From Limnephilus marmoratus (taxonomy: Eukaryota; Arthropoda; Insecta; Trichoptera; Limnephilidae): 64,000 nucleotides of DNA. Position numbers and translations under genes: made by a program. The stretch is from positions 40,226,962 to 40,290,961 of the forward strand of contig OU862928.1 in assembly GCA_917880885.1 (NCBI GenBank), in the 5' to 3' direction. Shown here one piece after another: positions 46,338-58,090 of this stretch. Within the stretch, counting starts at the first letter, position 1; every line of letters begins with the position of its first letter. The notes below the pieces were generated by a model that saw only the letters and a list, made by a program, of their open reading frames with translations, did no database searches and was not told where the DNA came from.

Positions 46338-46539
46338 TCAAGAGCTTCTCTGGGCGCCCATTTTGATGACGATGTCAAGGTTGCGGTGCAGGGTGGCTAG
46401 CTGGTCGTACGTCTCCTGGCCCATGTAGTGCATGGCGGGCATGACCTGGGACTTACGCAGCGCGTACGGGACCAGCGAGACGACCGAGCCGTCCGTCAGG
46501 GGGATGTTGCAGTTGGCCATCTCATCCCCGCCGGCATTG
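46338..46539 (-). CDS. Borealin-like last exon (C-terminal domain)
   Basis: After acceptor CTTGCAG it encodes NAGGDEMANC, IPLTDGSVVSLVPYALRK and YDQLATLHRNLDIVIKMG, then stop. A basic strand-forming stretch followed by a leucine-rich helix is what the borealin C-terminal dimerisation domain looks like. Confidence 0.75.
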
Positions 46540-49500
46540 CTGCAAGTTTTACATTATATTTAGTTGCTTATTTCTAATTATGCAATTTTCATTCTTGGTA
46601 GAATACCATTTTAGGGGTAAACTTAAAATTATTCATAAACCGCTCATTCATAGATGGCGCTAACGTCAAACAAACAGTTACCCTGTACAAACCTTCCGAG
46701 AAGCAGAGGAGTGCCAGAGAGGGACTTGACCATCTCCGCCTGGCGCAACCTCCTTAGGACAGACATGGGGGTGTGCGGTGTCACCTGACAATGTCAAACA
46801 AACAAACAAACTATACAAACCTTCCGAGAAGCAGGGGACTGCCGGAGAGGGACATGACCATCTCCCCCTGGCGCAACCTCCTTAGGACAGACATGGGGGT
46901 GTGCGGTGTCACCTGACAATGTCAAACAAACAAACAAACTATACAAACCTTCCGAGAAGCAGGGGACTGCCGGAGAGGGACATGACCATCTCCCCCTGGC
47001 GCGGCCTCCTCAGGACAGACATGGGGGTGTGTGGTGTCACCTGACAAACAAACAAACAAACATACCTTACACTTACAGTTCAATAAAATGTATGACCTTT
47101 GCACTCACCCTCCACTTATTAAAATCAGGTCAGTTGCATTCCATCTTCCGAGAAATGTGTGGAAAAAATATACTGGTTGGAATTCATTGGGAAAATAAAT
47201 TCCTAGTGCGGCCATGCGCCTGGCACTTTTCAAGCAATAAATCAAAAGCCCCATTATTTTGGTTGTTTCATGATGTTTGTATGATATACGCATATAACTT
47301 CCCATAGAGTACACAGGTCATGTTTGTTTTTATTTCCTTATTGGAGTTGGTAACGTGTTGTTGATTCCAGCCAACTTGAAAAACGTGATTTTGAAAAAAA
47401 AACGCATTTAAAGTTTTCACTTGTAACCGGGCCGCTCCGTTTTCCAGACTACCTGCTTGGAGCGCACCGCTCCTAACTATATTTAAAGATCGAATTTGAT
47501 GCTATAACTTTGGGAATGTATTCTCTACGTGAATAGGAAAATTTTTAGGTAACAAAAAAATAGTCAATTTTTTGGATTGGCCGTACCAGACTTAATTATC
47601 TTACTAATTTAAAAACGCGAAAGTTTGTATGGATGTACATATGTGTGTTTGTTACTCTTTCATGCAAAAACTACTGAATAGTTTAAATGAAACTTTACAA
47701 TAATATAGCTCATACATTAGGCTGTAATTTATAAAGCTCGATAGGAAGGGGACGCGGGAGGGGAACGGGGACGCATGGGAAGGGTGATTCAGGGAAAAAC
47801 AATGTATTTATTTGAATATAGCATTACAACACACGCCGGGAACCAGCTAGTGATGAATAAAAATTAATATTTTTTTATGAATGTCTTTCATTTCTTGACC
47901 CACACTGAATATTTTTTTATGAATTTCTTTCATTTCTTGACCCACACTATGCACCATAATACCAACTTTTAGTACCATTATGGGTACAAAATGGCTTTTA
48001 TGAGGGTATATACGTTCAGTCAACGCCTTCTCTATTTACAAGCCGTGGTGTTAGACTTGGCAACACTGCATTTTGTTTATGGTGTGAACCAATGTTACAT
48101 TTGATAGGAGAAAGACTGTTATTGTATTTCATGTGTTTGTAGTAGGATTTTTAAAGAGTAAATGTATATTTCTGGTCGTTAATGCTAGAATTGCCTATGT
48201 CAATTTTGGTAATTTGATTTACGTACCAGAAACTACTCTTATTTGAATGTTCTGAATACCTTTGTTAGGTGCTCTGGATATAGAGTGTGGAATTATAGCC
48301 TATCTAATGTACAAGTCAAAATATTGATTCAGCGTTTTTTGTGCCAAGAAATTGATAAACAATCATCTTCAACCTCGTTCAGAAATTGGACATCGGCACT
48401 TCTAGCATTACAATTTGATATTTATTAATTTTAATGAAAGAAAGCAATTGTCCTTTAAAAGAGCAAAGTTATTGAATGAATATAGAGAGGGAGACCATAG
48501 AAATCAGTTCGTGCGTATGTGAAACAATAATAGCTGACCACTACCGAATTGCAACGACGATTTATTTCTCTACCTACGACATACACACTTTAGACAAATC
48601 GCACACTGAGTACTATACTGCACACTCTGAAAAAAAAGTTAATCTATTTATCTTAATCCACTGATTGGAATGAAATGTTAAAATTATCTGAACCAAATGT
48701 ATTGTACGAAGAAATGAAATCGAAATTTAAAAATATTTATGAACTAAGTAACATCACAAAATTTAATAAAAAATATCGCAATTATCAAAAAACTTGGATG
48801 AATGATAGCCTCATTGAAAATATACAAACACGAGATACTCTTTGGAGGAAATGGAAAAACTCACCTAACAACAAAAAATATGAAATCGATTTAAAAAAAT
48901 ACAGAAATAATTTAAATAAACAAATAATAAACACAAATAATTATACTACAATTATAAATTTAAACACTGTTTCAAAGACATTAAAAAAACATGGAATGAA
49001 ATTAATAAAACTTTAGGTAGGAAAGATAAATCTGGTTGTGATGAAGTCATATCAAAATATTTCTTAAAATCTGAATCGAAAGATGCAGTGGCAGAAAATT
49101 TTGCAGACTTTTTTGATGAGGGGGTAAATAAGTTATTACATGTATGTGATGTCCGAGCGTCAGAATACACGCCGGAATATTTAAATCACACAATGTATCT
49201 ACCACGAGCAAATACAAAGCAAATCGAATTAATTATCGGAAGTATGAAAAATTCCAAGACACCAGGCATAGATTTAATTCGTATGTATGATTTGAAAAAA
49301 CATGTTAAATTACTTAGTCCTCTAATCGCCCACTTAATTAACAGAATAATTGATACGGGCCATATTCCCGATGAACTAAAATATAGCATTGTAAGGCCTA
49401 TCTTTAAAAATGGAAATCACTCTTTAATAAACAGTTACAGGCCGATTTCCTTACTTCCTGCATTAGAAAAAATCTTAGAAACATGGTTACGCACATACTA

Positions 49501-52500
49501 ATACATACACATACCTACACAGCACATACATACTATCACTGCTTGGACTTGGTTTTAATTATTGTTGCAAGTCCTTTTGTCCTTATTCCCCCAATCGCTT
49601 ACCCGCCAACCTTACCCAGTCTGCAATAAACTCCCGCTGCATATAGCCATCACTGTGCTCTGCTCACGAAAAATCCGCTATCAAAATAATTGCGCCGTGT
49701 ACCTACTATAAAATAACGAACATTTACGCCTATTGTGATTGTGCCTCTTGGATGGGAAAGGAATTTCCGGTGAGTCCTCTCCTTTTCTTTGCAACATGTA
49801 TTTTTACCATTTTTAGGCAGTGATTAGTAACACAAAATTCAAGGTCCTTCGCCAGTCATTTTACAAAAAACACATAATCCACTCTCACCACATAAATAAT
49901 CATACAAATATATATCAATAAATTTAGATAAATACTTAAATAATCTGAGTATTATTGATGAATGTCAGTATGGCTTTCAAAAAAATAAAAGTTGTGATAA
50001 ATTGCTCGAAAAATTTTCTAATCATATAAATTCACAACTAAACTGTAAACAACATGTATTGGTTCTATTTATTGATTTCTCAAAAGCTTTCGACACACTT
50101 AGCCATTTACAAATAATTAAAGTACTTGAATTTATAGGTATCCGGGGTAAACTCCTCTTATTCTTCAAAAACTATTTGACAAATAGAAAAATGAGTGTGA
50201 AGATTTTAAATATAATAAGTAAATCAAGATACATCAAATCGGGAGTACCGCAAGGGTCAATTCTAGGTCCAAAATTATATATTATTTATGTAATTGCTAT
50301 GTGAAAGATTTTCAAAAAAGCTCGTCGATTCATTTTTGCTGATGATACTGCTCTTGTTGTATCAAATGAGAATCCTGAAATAGCTATACAAAAATTACAA
50401 AGAGATTTTAACGAGCTTCTCAAATGGGCTCATGATGTAGGATTAATTATTAATGTGAAAAAAACCAAATGCATGTACATAAAATCACCAAGTTTGAAAA
50501 TGTGGAATGTTCCTAAAATAACCGCTCATAGCTTTGACTGTATACATAGAGGAATTGTTAATGTTGGTGACTGAAAAAATAGATTTCACAAATGAATACA
50601 CTTATCTGGAAATAATTGTTGATAACAATTTTAAGTGGGATAAACAAGTGGCTAAAATTTGTAACCAGCTCAGATCCTTAGCTAGCAACTTTTACAAATT
50701 AAAATTTTTTTGCCTCATTGTACTCTTAAACTCATATATTTTTCTGTGGTCGAATCCATCCTTAGATATGGTATTCGAACTTGGGGACATGCAAGCACTA
50801 CTTACATTAAATATATTGAAAATTTACAAACTGCCATAATAAAAAAAATTGTCACAACAAATATTTACAAACAGAGACATAACTTAAAACTATTGTATGG
50901 CTCAGAGAGCCTACTTACAATAAAAGGTCTCCACTGGTTCACTACTATTATGGATAATATGGGGGAAAGCCCTTACAAACACCTACTTGTACACAAACAT
51001 ACCACAAGATTTAGAGAAGAAAAGGGCCTAAAAACTCCTCGAATATTAAATAAATATGGAAGCCGTACTCTTGAATATCTAATACCAGTGATTTTCAATA
51101 AAATCAATAAAAACATAAAATTTGAAAAAAATGAGAGACTAAGTCCTAAAATGATAAAACTATGGTTAATGAACGAAAACTCCATGTATCTGTGAATATC
51201 TTAATATAGCTGCCTACATATCTTATTATTAGGCAGATATATTGAAATATCTTATATATTTATGGTTGTAAGTTAAATTATCTAATATTACTATGTGATC
51301 TATTCTAATGTTTCCTTAAAACTATAAATGTATTTACAAATATTTTCTTAGATATTATATTAAGAATGTTTAAATTGTTAGAACCTGCAGACAAGCTGTC
51401 ATATGACAGCTTTGTGGGTCTACTCAAATTTTTGTACAAAATGTATTATGTAATTTAATAAATAAAAAAAAAATTTTAAAAAAAATTGGGTAAGAGTTAA
51501 AAAAAAATTATCTGCATATTATAATGTTAAATGTTATCACTTAAAACGTTTATTTATTTTATATAAATGCGAAAAGGATAACTGTTTGTTAAAATTTAGA
51601 AGTAAAGGTCGTCAATAAAAAGATAGTTCCATATTCATTAAAAAAGAATAGGCAATATTGAGGATTCTCAAATTTGTTTGTGATATTCTCTGCCACCTTG
51701 CATTTTTAAGCTTAGACTCTGCTCTGGAGGTTTTTACATTCATAGAACTTGACGAGGATTGTCTGTGTGGGCACGGGGAAACCCCAAAAAAACATTTTGA
51801 CTTATTTGTAGTATTTGCGTATAAGAAGTATTTGAGTATTAGTCAAAAATGTACATTATTAAATAACTTTTCAAAACACATAAAAAACTGATTGCGATAA
51901 AATGAATAATTTTGATTATGAACATAATTACAATATGTTTTAATCATGAACCACGAGTATTCTGTAAAGAAGGAATCTGAAAAAACAACATTATAGGTTA
52001 TGTGTTGACACTTGAAACGTGTAAAAGGACATTGTACATTGGCGTTCGAGGTGATGTACTCCAATGGATGACATCATACCTGTCTGGACGAGTAGCCTCA
52101 GTAATTTTCAATAATTGTACTTCACCTGAAACTCCCGTAGAATGTGGAGTTCCCCAGGGTTCTGTCTTGGGTCCCATTCTCTTCATTCTCTATACGAATC
52201 GCCTCGAGAAACTCATTCAATCAGCTGGCTTTGAATCACAAGGCTATGCAGACGATCGTTTCATTTTCAAGTTTTGTTCCCCGGATGAGAAAGGCGTCCT
52301 TAAAAACGAGGTGGTTAGTTTCATTGACACAGTCTCAAGTTGGATGTCTGTCAATAAACTCAAACTTAATCCGACCAAGACGGAATTTATTTGGATAGCT
52401 TCTCCTGGAAGGCAAGCCCTCATCGACTCTAATCCAATCCATATTCAGGGCACAGATATAATCCCTTCTAAAGAAATAAAATTTCTAGGTTTCACTATAG

Positions 52501-55500
52501 ACAATAGTCTTTCTCTTGAATCACAAATTTCAAAATCTGTAAGTTCAGGCTTTTTCCATCTAAGGCAGATAAAATCAATCAGGCGTTGCCTTCCCTCTGA
52601 TGGAGCAAAGTCACTCATAAATTCGTTCGTTGTCTCACGTATGGACTATTGTAATAGTGCATATGCTGGCCTACCTAAAAAACAATTCAATAGAATCCAG
52701 TCCGTTTTCAATGCTGCGGCGAGAATGATTTTTGGTGAATCTAAGTATTGCCGTATAACCCCGCTTCTAAGGGATCGCCTTCATTGGCTTCGATGCCTTA
52801 AAAGAATAGAATTCAAGATCTGCTTAATGACCTTCAAAGCATTGCAAGGAATGGCGCCAGCCTATATATCGGAACTATGTGTCCGACAAAACTTAAGCGA
52901 TAGGCAGCTTACTTTAAGGTCAGCAGATCTAGATTTTACTAATCGTTTAATCGAACTTTCTAGGTCAAATCGAGCCGTTTACTATGATCGATCTTTTAGT
53001 GTAACTGGCCCGCTCATTTGGAACAAACTACCCTCAGCTCTTACTAATATCCAGAACTTGGCTGAATTCAAAAGAGCTTTAAAAACAAACTTATTTAAAA
53101 AATCATACCTTTCATGAATTTTAACTCGTTTTCAATCTACTACAATAAGATTAATAAGCCATGTTCCTCAAGTTTCTGGTAATTGTTTGGTTTCGATTAC
53201 CTCCTTACTATAGTTTTATGTGCACTCTGTTATTATTATTTCTAAACGTAAACTGCCTCTTATTCTTTATTATAATTTAGTTTTAATGATTTTTTTGATA
53301 ATATTGTTCTTTAGGAATTGCTTTGTACATACTGTATATTCTTTGTTTCACACTATTACTCTGTGCACTCTGTTATTATTATTTCTAAAGGTATTCTGCC
53401 TCCTATTCTTTATTATAATTTAGTTTTAAGAATTCTTGTTGTTAATATTTTTCTCTAGGAATTGCTTGTATATACTGTATATTCTTTGTCTCACATTATT
53501 TAATCAATTTCGTATTTTGTAAGGACTCGTAAGGAACGCTATAGGATTAATTTTATGTTTATTATAATTAAGCGCACTTGAAGTGAAATATCACAAAACT
53601 GCGCTATATAAATACCACGTTATTATTATTATTATATTAAATGTTATATTTACTGCAAAAAATGTGTATCAACGTTACCTTGATGTTTCATTTAGCAATA
53701 ATTACAAACTGAGAAGAGAATCGCAATATTTTTAATAATAACCACCAACGCAACATAAAAAATGCTCACATTTGTATAGGAATGTGAACGAATGACTGAG
53801 AATTGTAAGACTACACGCAACGTTGCAAGACTTCCAACAGCGCGGCTAGTAGTAATCCAGAAGGCTGTGGTTCAGTAAATAAAATTCGTTCATAAAAAAA
53901 AGGTTTTTTTTCGATTGTTTAATTTTTTAGCGATTACGTTTCATAACGCCGATGGTGTCGTAGCTTATGTTTGTTTTGTTTCGGCTAGTGAACCGGCAGA
54001 AATTCTGAACATAGAGTATTTCGCACATTTTGAGTGTAACTACGTGGGAGGAGCGCCGACAATAATAATCCCGAGTCGGTTGAAAGCATCAAATCGTATC
54101 GTGACATTCGACATCGTGGAAGTGTTATTTATCGTAATTCGCGACATGGAACAAAACCATCGTCATTATTTATCGTTGCTCCATGTTATTCTATCGACTT
54201 AATAAATCGGTCATTTTATCACCGTTATGAGTGAACTAAACTAACAAAATTCTATATTGTGCGCTTTTTGGATTCCGTGAATATATCCGTGAATAGCGCA
54301 AGTGTCTACACTAGCAATACCAATACCAAGGAAGATGCAGTACCTACTTGGTTGTGTTATACTGTGTTTATTTGGTTGGATACTCGCATCGTTATCCAAA
54401 GGCGCTTAATTGCACAGAGTGGAACTCCAGTGTCAATCGTGCGCGAACGCACGGGGTCAGATTGACAAATGACGCAAAAAAATGAATATTGAATTTAATG
54501 ATTATTATAGACTAGGCTAGGGATTCTCTGTACCTTGGGTGTGATGGGGGGGAAGTTCTTCATCTGTTTGCTGGAGGGGGTCTGGTAGGGCGGGCGCCCC
54601 ACGGCCGAGGCGGAGGAGCTGCGGCCCCGCCGGCTGACCCCCGACTTGTACGAGCTGGACGGGGGCTGCATTATCCCGCTGGACACGGAGCTGCTGTTGG
54701 AGGCTGAAGAGAACACCACTAGTTTATTTTTATTATCTAACATCCTAAGTAACACCATCAGTGAGCTGTAACCGTAACTTTTTACTGTAACCAAAAATCA
54801 TAGTGCTGAAGCCTATATAACCGCCCTCACGTACTCGCTAGAGCAATGTGCAGCAATGAACAACACATGGTCAGCGAGTTCTTTTCATACAGCCCGCGAT
54901 TCTTCATTTTTTTTTTTTTTAATTAAAATTAAATTCGATAATGTTATTATTAAGTTCTGCAAGTATTTTAGCATGTATTTTTGTTACAGCAGTATCGGTT
55001 TACAAGACCATTTTCAAACTGTGGTTGAACCACTTTGAGACAATGTATTTATACGAATCTAAATGTCAATTTTTGAAGGAGTCTAAATTGATTTATTACC
55101 GGATAAACCAATTTGATGAAAAACTAAGTAAAGGCTGTAGTAGACACTCCATTATGTGAGTTCTGTTTTACCGCACTAAGAACTATTAGCACGATAATCA
55201 CCAGTGTGGTACGGGACCGTTGGATGACCAATTGAATGATGCAAATCCGCAGCCCCGTATGCGGACCACTGCGCAAAACACAGACACCAATAAAATATTT
55301 GATTTATGGAGAGCATTCGAAAAAGTCTCACGGGGAAACGAAGGGAATTTTTAAAAAAAGAATCACCTGTGAGTGCACGAGATCTAGACAGACTGCGCGA
55401 CAGCCTCCTGGAGGGTCTCCTCTTAGCGGCCGAGGCTGGTGCGGGGGCTGAGGGGGCTGGGAGCGCAGGACCGGGGAGCTGCGGCCGTCCTCCGCTGCCG

Positions 55501-55507
55501 GGCACCT
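46338..55507 (-). CDS. Borealin-like chromosomal passenger protein (3' part)
   Basis: Minus-strand exons 55507-55367, 54703-54534, one of 47040-46949 / 46912-46821 / 46784-46693, and 46539-46338 join with consistent phases. The product has a basic Ser/Arg-rich linker (RRPSRRLSRSLSRSRA), a Ser-rich stretch, FPPITPK|VTPHTPMSVLRR, then GEMVMSLSGSPLLLG and IPLTDGSVVSLVP with a leucine-spaced helix. The TPK, GE..SLSGSPL and C-terminal pattern match borealin (CDCA8 family), which links survivin and INCENP to the centromere and whose C-terminal domain dimerises. Upstream exons, including the helical N-terminal domain, were not found and may lie beyond 64,000. The intron between the second and third exons (about 7.5 kb) holds two LINEs. 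Confidence 0.75.
46693..46784 (-). CDS. Borealin-like exon, tandem copy 1 (most diverged)
   Basis: 92 bp with its own CAG acceptor and AAG|GTTTGT donor. Reads MSVLRRLRQAEMVKSLSGTP; relative to copy 3 it changes Pro to Leu, Gly to Ala, Met to Lys and Ser to Thr. Confidence 0.7.
46821..46912 (-). CDS. Borealin-like exon, tandem copy 2
   Basis: 92 bp, reading MSVLRRLRQGEMVMSLSGSP. It differs from copy 3 in one residue (Leu for Pro) and keeps both splice sites. Confidence 0.72.
46949..47040 (-). CDS. Borealin-like exon, tandem copy 3 (consensus form)
   Basis: 92 bp, first of the three in transcription order. Reads MSVLRRPRQGEMVMSLSGSP, the form nearest to the borealin family pattern (RPxxGExxxSLSGSPL), so it is probably the ancestral copy. 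Confidence 0.78.
47105..47262 (-). repeat. Inverted copy of the 45250-45405 fragment
   Basis: Minus-strand frame CLKSARRMAALGIYF, NEFQPVYFFHTFLGR, TDLILISGG. It lies in the borealin intron about 65 bases upstream of the triplicated exon. Confidence 0.5.
47598..47850 (+). mobile_element. Helitron 3' part
   Basis: AACGCGAAAGTTTGTATGGATG and TTACTCTTTCATGCAAAAAC are typical of lepidopteran Helitrons. The end is GCCGGGAACCAGCTAG followed by T, as at 11910. Confidence 0.6.
47851..48659. other. Intronic AT-rich sequence, nothing recognised
   Basis: A short direct repeat (TTTTTTTATGAAT.TCTTTCATTTC, twice near 47870-47940) is seen. The 61-codon frame at 48243 has no known domain. Confidence 0.35.
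48660..51475 (+). mobile_element. Jockey-like LINE, interrupted, in borealin intron
   Basis: The post-endonuclease region (48675-49010) is followed by reverse transcriptase blocks: SMKNSKTPGIDLI, RPIFKNGN, SYRPISLLPALEK (to about 49490). After a roughly 410-bp insertion come LFIDFSKAFDTLSH (about 50065), SGVPQGSILGP (about 50240) and FIFADDTAL (about 50334), then a thumb and C-terminal region to the stop at 51195. The tail is AATAAATAAAAA at 51455. A TGA near 50302 and later frame breaks make it inactive. The endonuclease is missing. Confidence 0.87.
49495..49905. mobile_element. Unclassified insertion inside LINE RT
   Basis: RT coding similarity stops at ALEKILETW and resumes near YINKF/IIDECQYGFQKN. 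The block between has ACATAC-type repeats and no frame. I could not define ends or a duplication. Confidence 0.5.
51476..52041. other. Intronic sequence between two LINEs
   Basis: AT-rich. A 77-codon frame (51658-51891) with GHGETPKKHFDLFV is open but unrecognised. Confidence 0.3.
52042..53636 (+). mobile_element. CR1-type LINE, 5' truncated
   Basis: One long frame to the stop at 53117 begins inside the RT domain (GVRGDVLQWMTSYLSGR) and runs through CGVPQGSVLGPILFILYTN, QGYADDRF, the thumb (KFLGFTIDN) and the C-terminal LWNKLP region. YADD is the catalytic motif. The 3' region ends GCGCTATATAAATACCACG followed by TTATTATTAT, the microsatellite tail typical of CR1. The frame is intact from the truncation point on, so the insertion is fairly recent. 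The ATG at 52002 lies in flanking DNA and is not its real start. Confidence 0.88.
53219..53508 (+). repeat. 143-bp tandem repeat in CR1 3' UTR
   Basis: TGTGCACTCTGTTATTATTA through ACTGTATATTCTTTGT occurs twice (from 53219 and 53362) with modest divergence. Confidence 0.85.
53637..54533. other. Intronic sequence, nothing recognised
   Basis: A 95-codon frame at 53915-54202 has mixed hydrophobic content but no domain I recognise. It may be chance. Confidence 0.3.
54534..54703 (-). CDS. Borealin-like exon: Ser-rich linker
   Basis: 170 bp: acceptor CTTCAG, then NSSSVSSGIMQPPSSSYKSG, GVSRRGRSSSASAVGRPPYQ and MKNFPPITPK, donor AAG|GTACAG. GC-rich against AT-rich flanks. Confidence 0.75.
55367..55507 (-). 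CDS. Borealin-like exon: Pro/Ala and basic linker
   Basis: 141 bp: acceptor TTACAG, then VPGSGGRPQLPGPALPAPSA and AAKRRPSRRLSRSLSRSRAL, donor ACAG|GTGATT. Phase 1 at the end matches the next exon's two-base start. Confidence 0.7.
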
Positions 55508-55853
55508 CTGTAACGTAGCCTGGTGAGAGCGGCCGACACACAGCGGAAGGAGGAGCACCCAAACCAGACAAGACCACCAAGGGTTAGATGGAAAAGATAT
55601 TGATGGGGGTTAGTAAGCCATTACTAATGATAGAGGAGAAACAACAAATGATACATACAAACACTTTGTGGCTTGCATTATAATTAAATTAAATGTAACT
55701 TAGTTTAACCACTCAGGTATTTTGCCATTAAGCAAGTTTTTTGTCTTAAACGAACTGTCAGATTTATAAAAACTTTGTGTTATTTCCGCTTCTAACTAAA
55801 AACTGTTTTTGAAAGGTTATGAAATAAGCTTTCAAGTGTATTATTACAATTAA

Positions 55854-56828
55854 CCCGTCAGCAACGTAAGCAGATAACGCGTTAAAATGACAATAGCAGT
55901 CAAGTACAATAAGCGTGTTTTCACATCAACGCGTGTCTCCACAGAAATCGTTGTAACTCCGTTATTGTTTTAGTGACATCCCTAAAACAAAAAGTAAAAG
56001 GTCGACAGTGAATCATGCTGCACATCCCTATTCAAGTTATCCATAGAACTATGTAAAAAGACCTATTCTGTCAGACATACGGTTGACATTTATTTTACCC
56101 GCCAAATTTGGGAGGCGGGAATGGGTACCGCCGCCCCGGGAACCTTTATTGGATAACCAACACCTCTGCCATAGGTCACCCCAAGTGGTCCGCTACGTTT
56201 GGTGATTTAGCAGTGGTGCCCGGGTTCATGGGGTGAGGTTTGTCTAGGTCTTGGAGGCGGATGACTAAGACACACTGAACCCCAGATTCCTACCCACCCC
56301 TTAAACCCTTTTCCTTCCCAGAACTCTCCTCTCCTTCCTTTCCTTAAAAAAACCCTCCACACAGCATCCCCAAAGATGACATAGGCCCTGAGGGAAATTG
56401 TTTTCCTCAGGGCCTCCTGTGTGGAGCTCATGTAAAAAAAAAAAAAAAAAAAAATCGCCTACGGACCCGCTGGATATTGTTAATTTTTATCAAATATTTT
56501 GTATGAAATGATAAAAGTGAGATGACAAAATTGTTTATTATACATTTATACAATAGAATAAGTACTGTTTTTTACATATGTGATTTTAGAACCGTTTTCA
56601 AATAAAAACATCACAAAATTTTAATATTTACAAATGTTAATATTTATTTGTAATATAAAAATTTTAAAGCTTATTTCATAACCTTTCTAAAACAGTTTTT
56701 ACTATTCGGCTACGTTCAGAAATGTTTCATTTATAGAGCTTTAATTTTGAAGCGGTAATAACACAAAGTTTTCGTAAAACTGACATTTCGTTTAAGACAA
56801 AGTGAATATTCGCGATATATCGGACAGG
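55854..56828. mobile_element. TTAA-flanked MITE A (with nested SINE)
   Basis: TTAA at 55850-55853 and 56829-56832, ends CCCGTCAGCAACGTAAGC and TATATCGGACAGG. Related to 42820-43669. A SINE-like copy lies inside at 56108-56452. Confidence 0.68.
56108..56452 (+). repeat. SINE-like repeat, copy 6 (plus orientation)
   Basis: It runs GGAGGCGGGAATGGGTACCG, CACCCCAAGTGG, CCTCCACACAGCATCCCC, CAGGGCCTCCTGTGTGGAG and then about 20 A residues. This copy best shows the LINE-like tail and poly-A end. Copy 5, partial and reversed, is at 45960-46200. Confidence 0.65.
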
Positions 56829-56832
56829 TTAA

Positions 56833-57934
56833 ATATTAACATTTGTAAATATTAAAATTTAGAATGCAAACATAAAAAAAATTGTAAAAATGACTGATGT
56901 GATGTTTTTATGTGAAAACGATACTTAACTCGTTGTGGGCCGTTCGGACACCGGTGTCCGCGAGGTGGCGCGGCATTTTGAAATGCAATTTTGACCCTTA
57001 TGTATACAGAAAGTGTATGAAGAACAATGTCAGAAACGCTTGCTCTATTATCGTACTTTACCATAGAGAAGAAAAAAGTCACTTCGAATAATTTATATTA
57101 AATTTTCCGTAGTCCGGGATGTAAAAAGATTCTGCGCATGCGCGAAAAAAAATATCTCCTTTCTACTATTTTGACCCTTCTATGTACAAAATCGGTAAAG
57201 GAAGTGTCAGAATCACTGCCGCCAACATTCCCTATGGTATGGGTAAAGATTTCATTCATTTAGTAGCCACACAATATTTAAAAATAATTTTTGTCTGTGG
57301 GCATCTCCAACTGTCATTTTGGCGGCCGCGTAACATAGCCGATGCGTGACATGCGTGTACCTCGAATAAAACATCATAAAACCTATCAATTTACGTAATT
57401 ACGCAAGTAATGTTATTTTGGTAAATAGTTTATTGTTCTAGGAATGTGTTTCAGTCAATAAAATATACGATAGGTTAAATTTAATCCACAAAACATTCAA
57501 TTGAAGATCGTGAAATTTCCGTGTTTTTCTGGAAAAAGCCAGGACCTCAACAGGTTAAATCACAGATTATGTAAAAAAAAAAAAAAAAAACATTTATTAA
57601 TATTCTATCGTATAAATGTATAATAAACAATTTTGACACCTTTATCATCTAATACAAGAATATTTAATAAAAAAATAACAATGTCTAATGATGAGTATCT
57701 AAAACTTTTTCTACAAAATAAGTCTTTTTTACGTATTTCTATGGACAACTTTAAATAGAGATGTGAAGCTTGATTTAATGTGGATCTTCTACTTTTTGTT
57801 TTAGGGTTGTCGCTAGAACAATAAAGGAGTTATAACGATTTCTGTGGGAACACGCATTAGCTTGAAAACAAGCTCATTTTACTTGACTGCTATTGTTAAT
57901 ATTGTCGTGTAAACAAGCTTAGGCTTTGGAGTGG
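56833..57934. mobile_element. TTAA MITE B, inverted partner of A
   Basis: Sequence from 56840 and from 57560 to 57934 is the reverse complement of element A. It ends GGAGTGG before TTAA (57935-57938). A and B abut at the TTAA at 56829-56832, forming a palindrome. Element 56929-57554 is nested inside. Confidence 0.6.
56929..57554. mobile_element. TTAA-flanked MITE nested in B
   Basis: TTAA at 56925-56928 and 57555-57558; ends CTCGTTGTGGGCC and GGACCTCAACAGG. Contains GTATGAAGAACAATGTCAGA and TGACCCTTCTATGTACAAAA, family motifs shared with 36316 and 44232. Confidence 0.72.
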
Positions 57935-57954
57935 TTAAAATCACATATGTAATT

Positions 57955-58090
57955 AACTATCAGCCATTTCCCAGTAGGTGTAGGCAGAGAGGATAGACTG
58001 CCACACACTCCTTGCAGGTCATCCGATGTGCCTTCAGTACAAGTTTGAACTCACGAGTCACTTCCTGGTCCATAGGTACCGATTGTTTTT
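57955..58090 (-). pseudogene. Short LINE 3' fragment
   Basis: GTAGGCAGAGAGGATAGACTG matches the same LINE family as 34140-34170 on the minus strand. Very short. Confidence 0.45.

Larger units (their letters stand above)
46693..47040 (-). repeat. Triplicated borealin exon, 128-bp period
   Basis: Exon copies start every 128 bases (46693, 46821, 46949), each 92 bp plus a 36-bp spacer of TTTG units. Every copy keeps splice sites. The 36-base spacers are too short to act as introns, and 92 is not a multiple of three, so joining two or three copies would shift frame. Confidence 0.93.

Noticed and set aside
46693..47040. All three borealin exon copies included in one transcript
   Set aside because: The spacers are 36 bases and inclusion of two or three copies shifts the frame.
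52002..52041. ATG as true start of the 371-residue RT frame
   Set aside because: RT similarity begins at about 52042 in mid-domain; the start lies in flanking DNA.
53915..54202. 95-codon frame in the borealin intron
   Set aside because: No domain, no splice context and no phase fit with the borealin exons.
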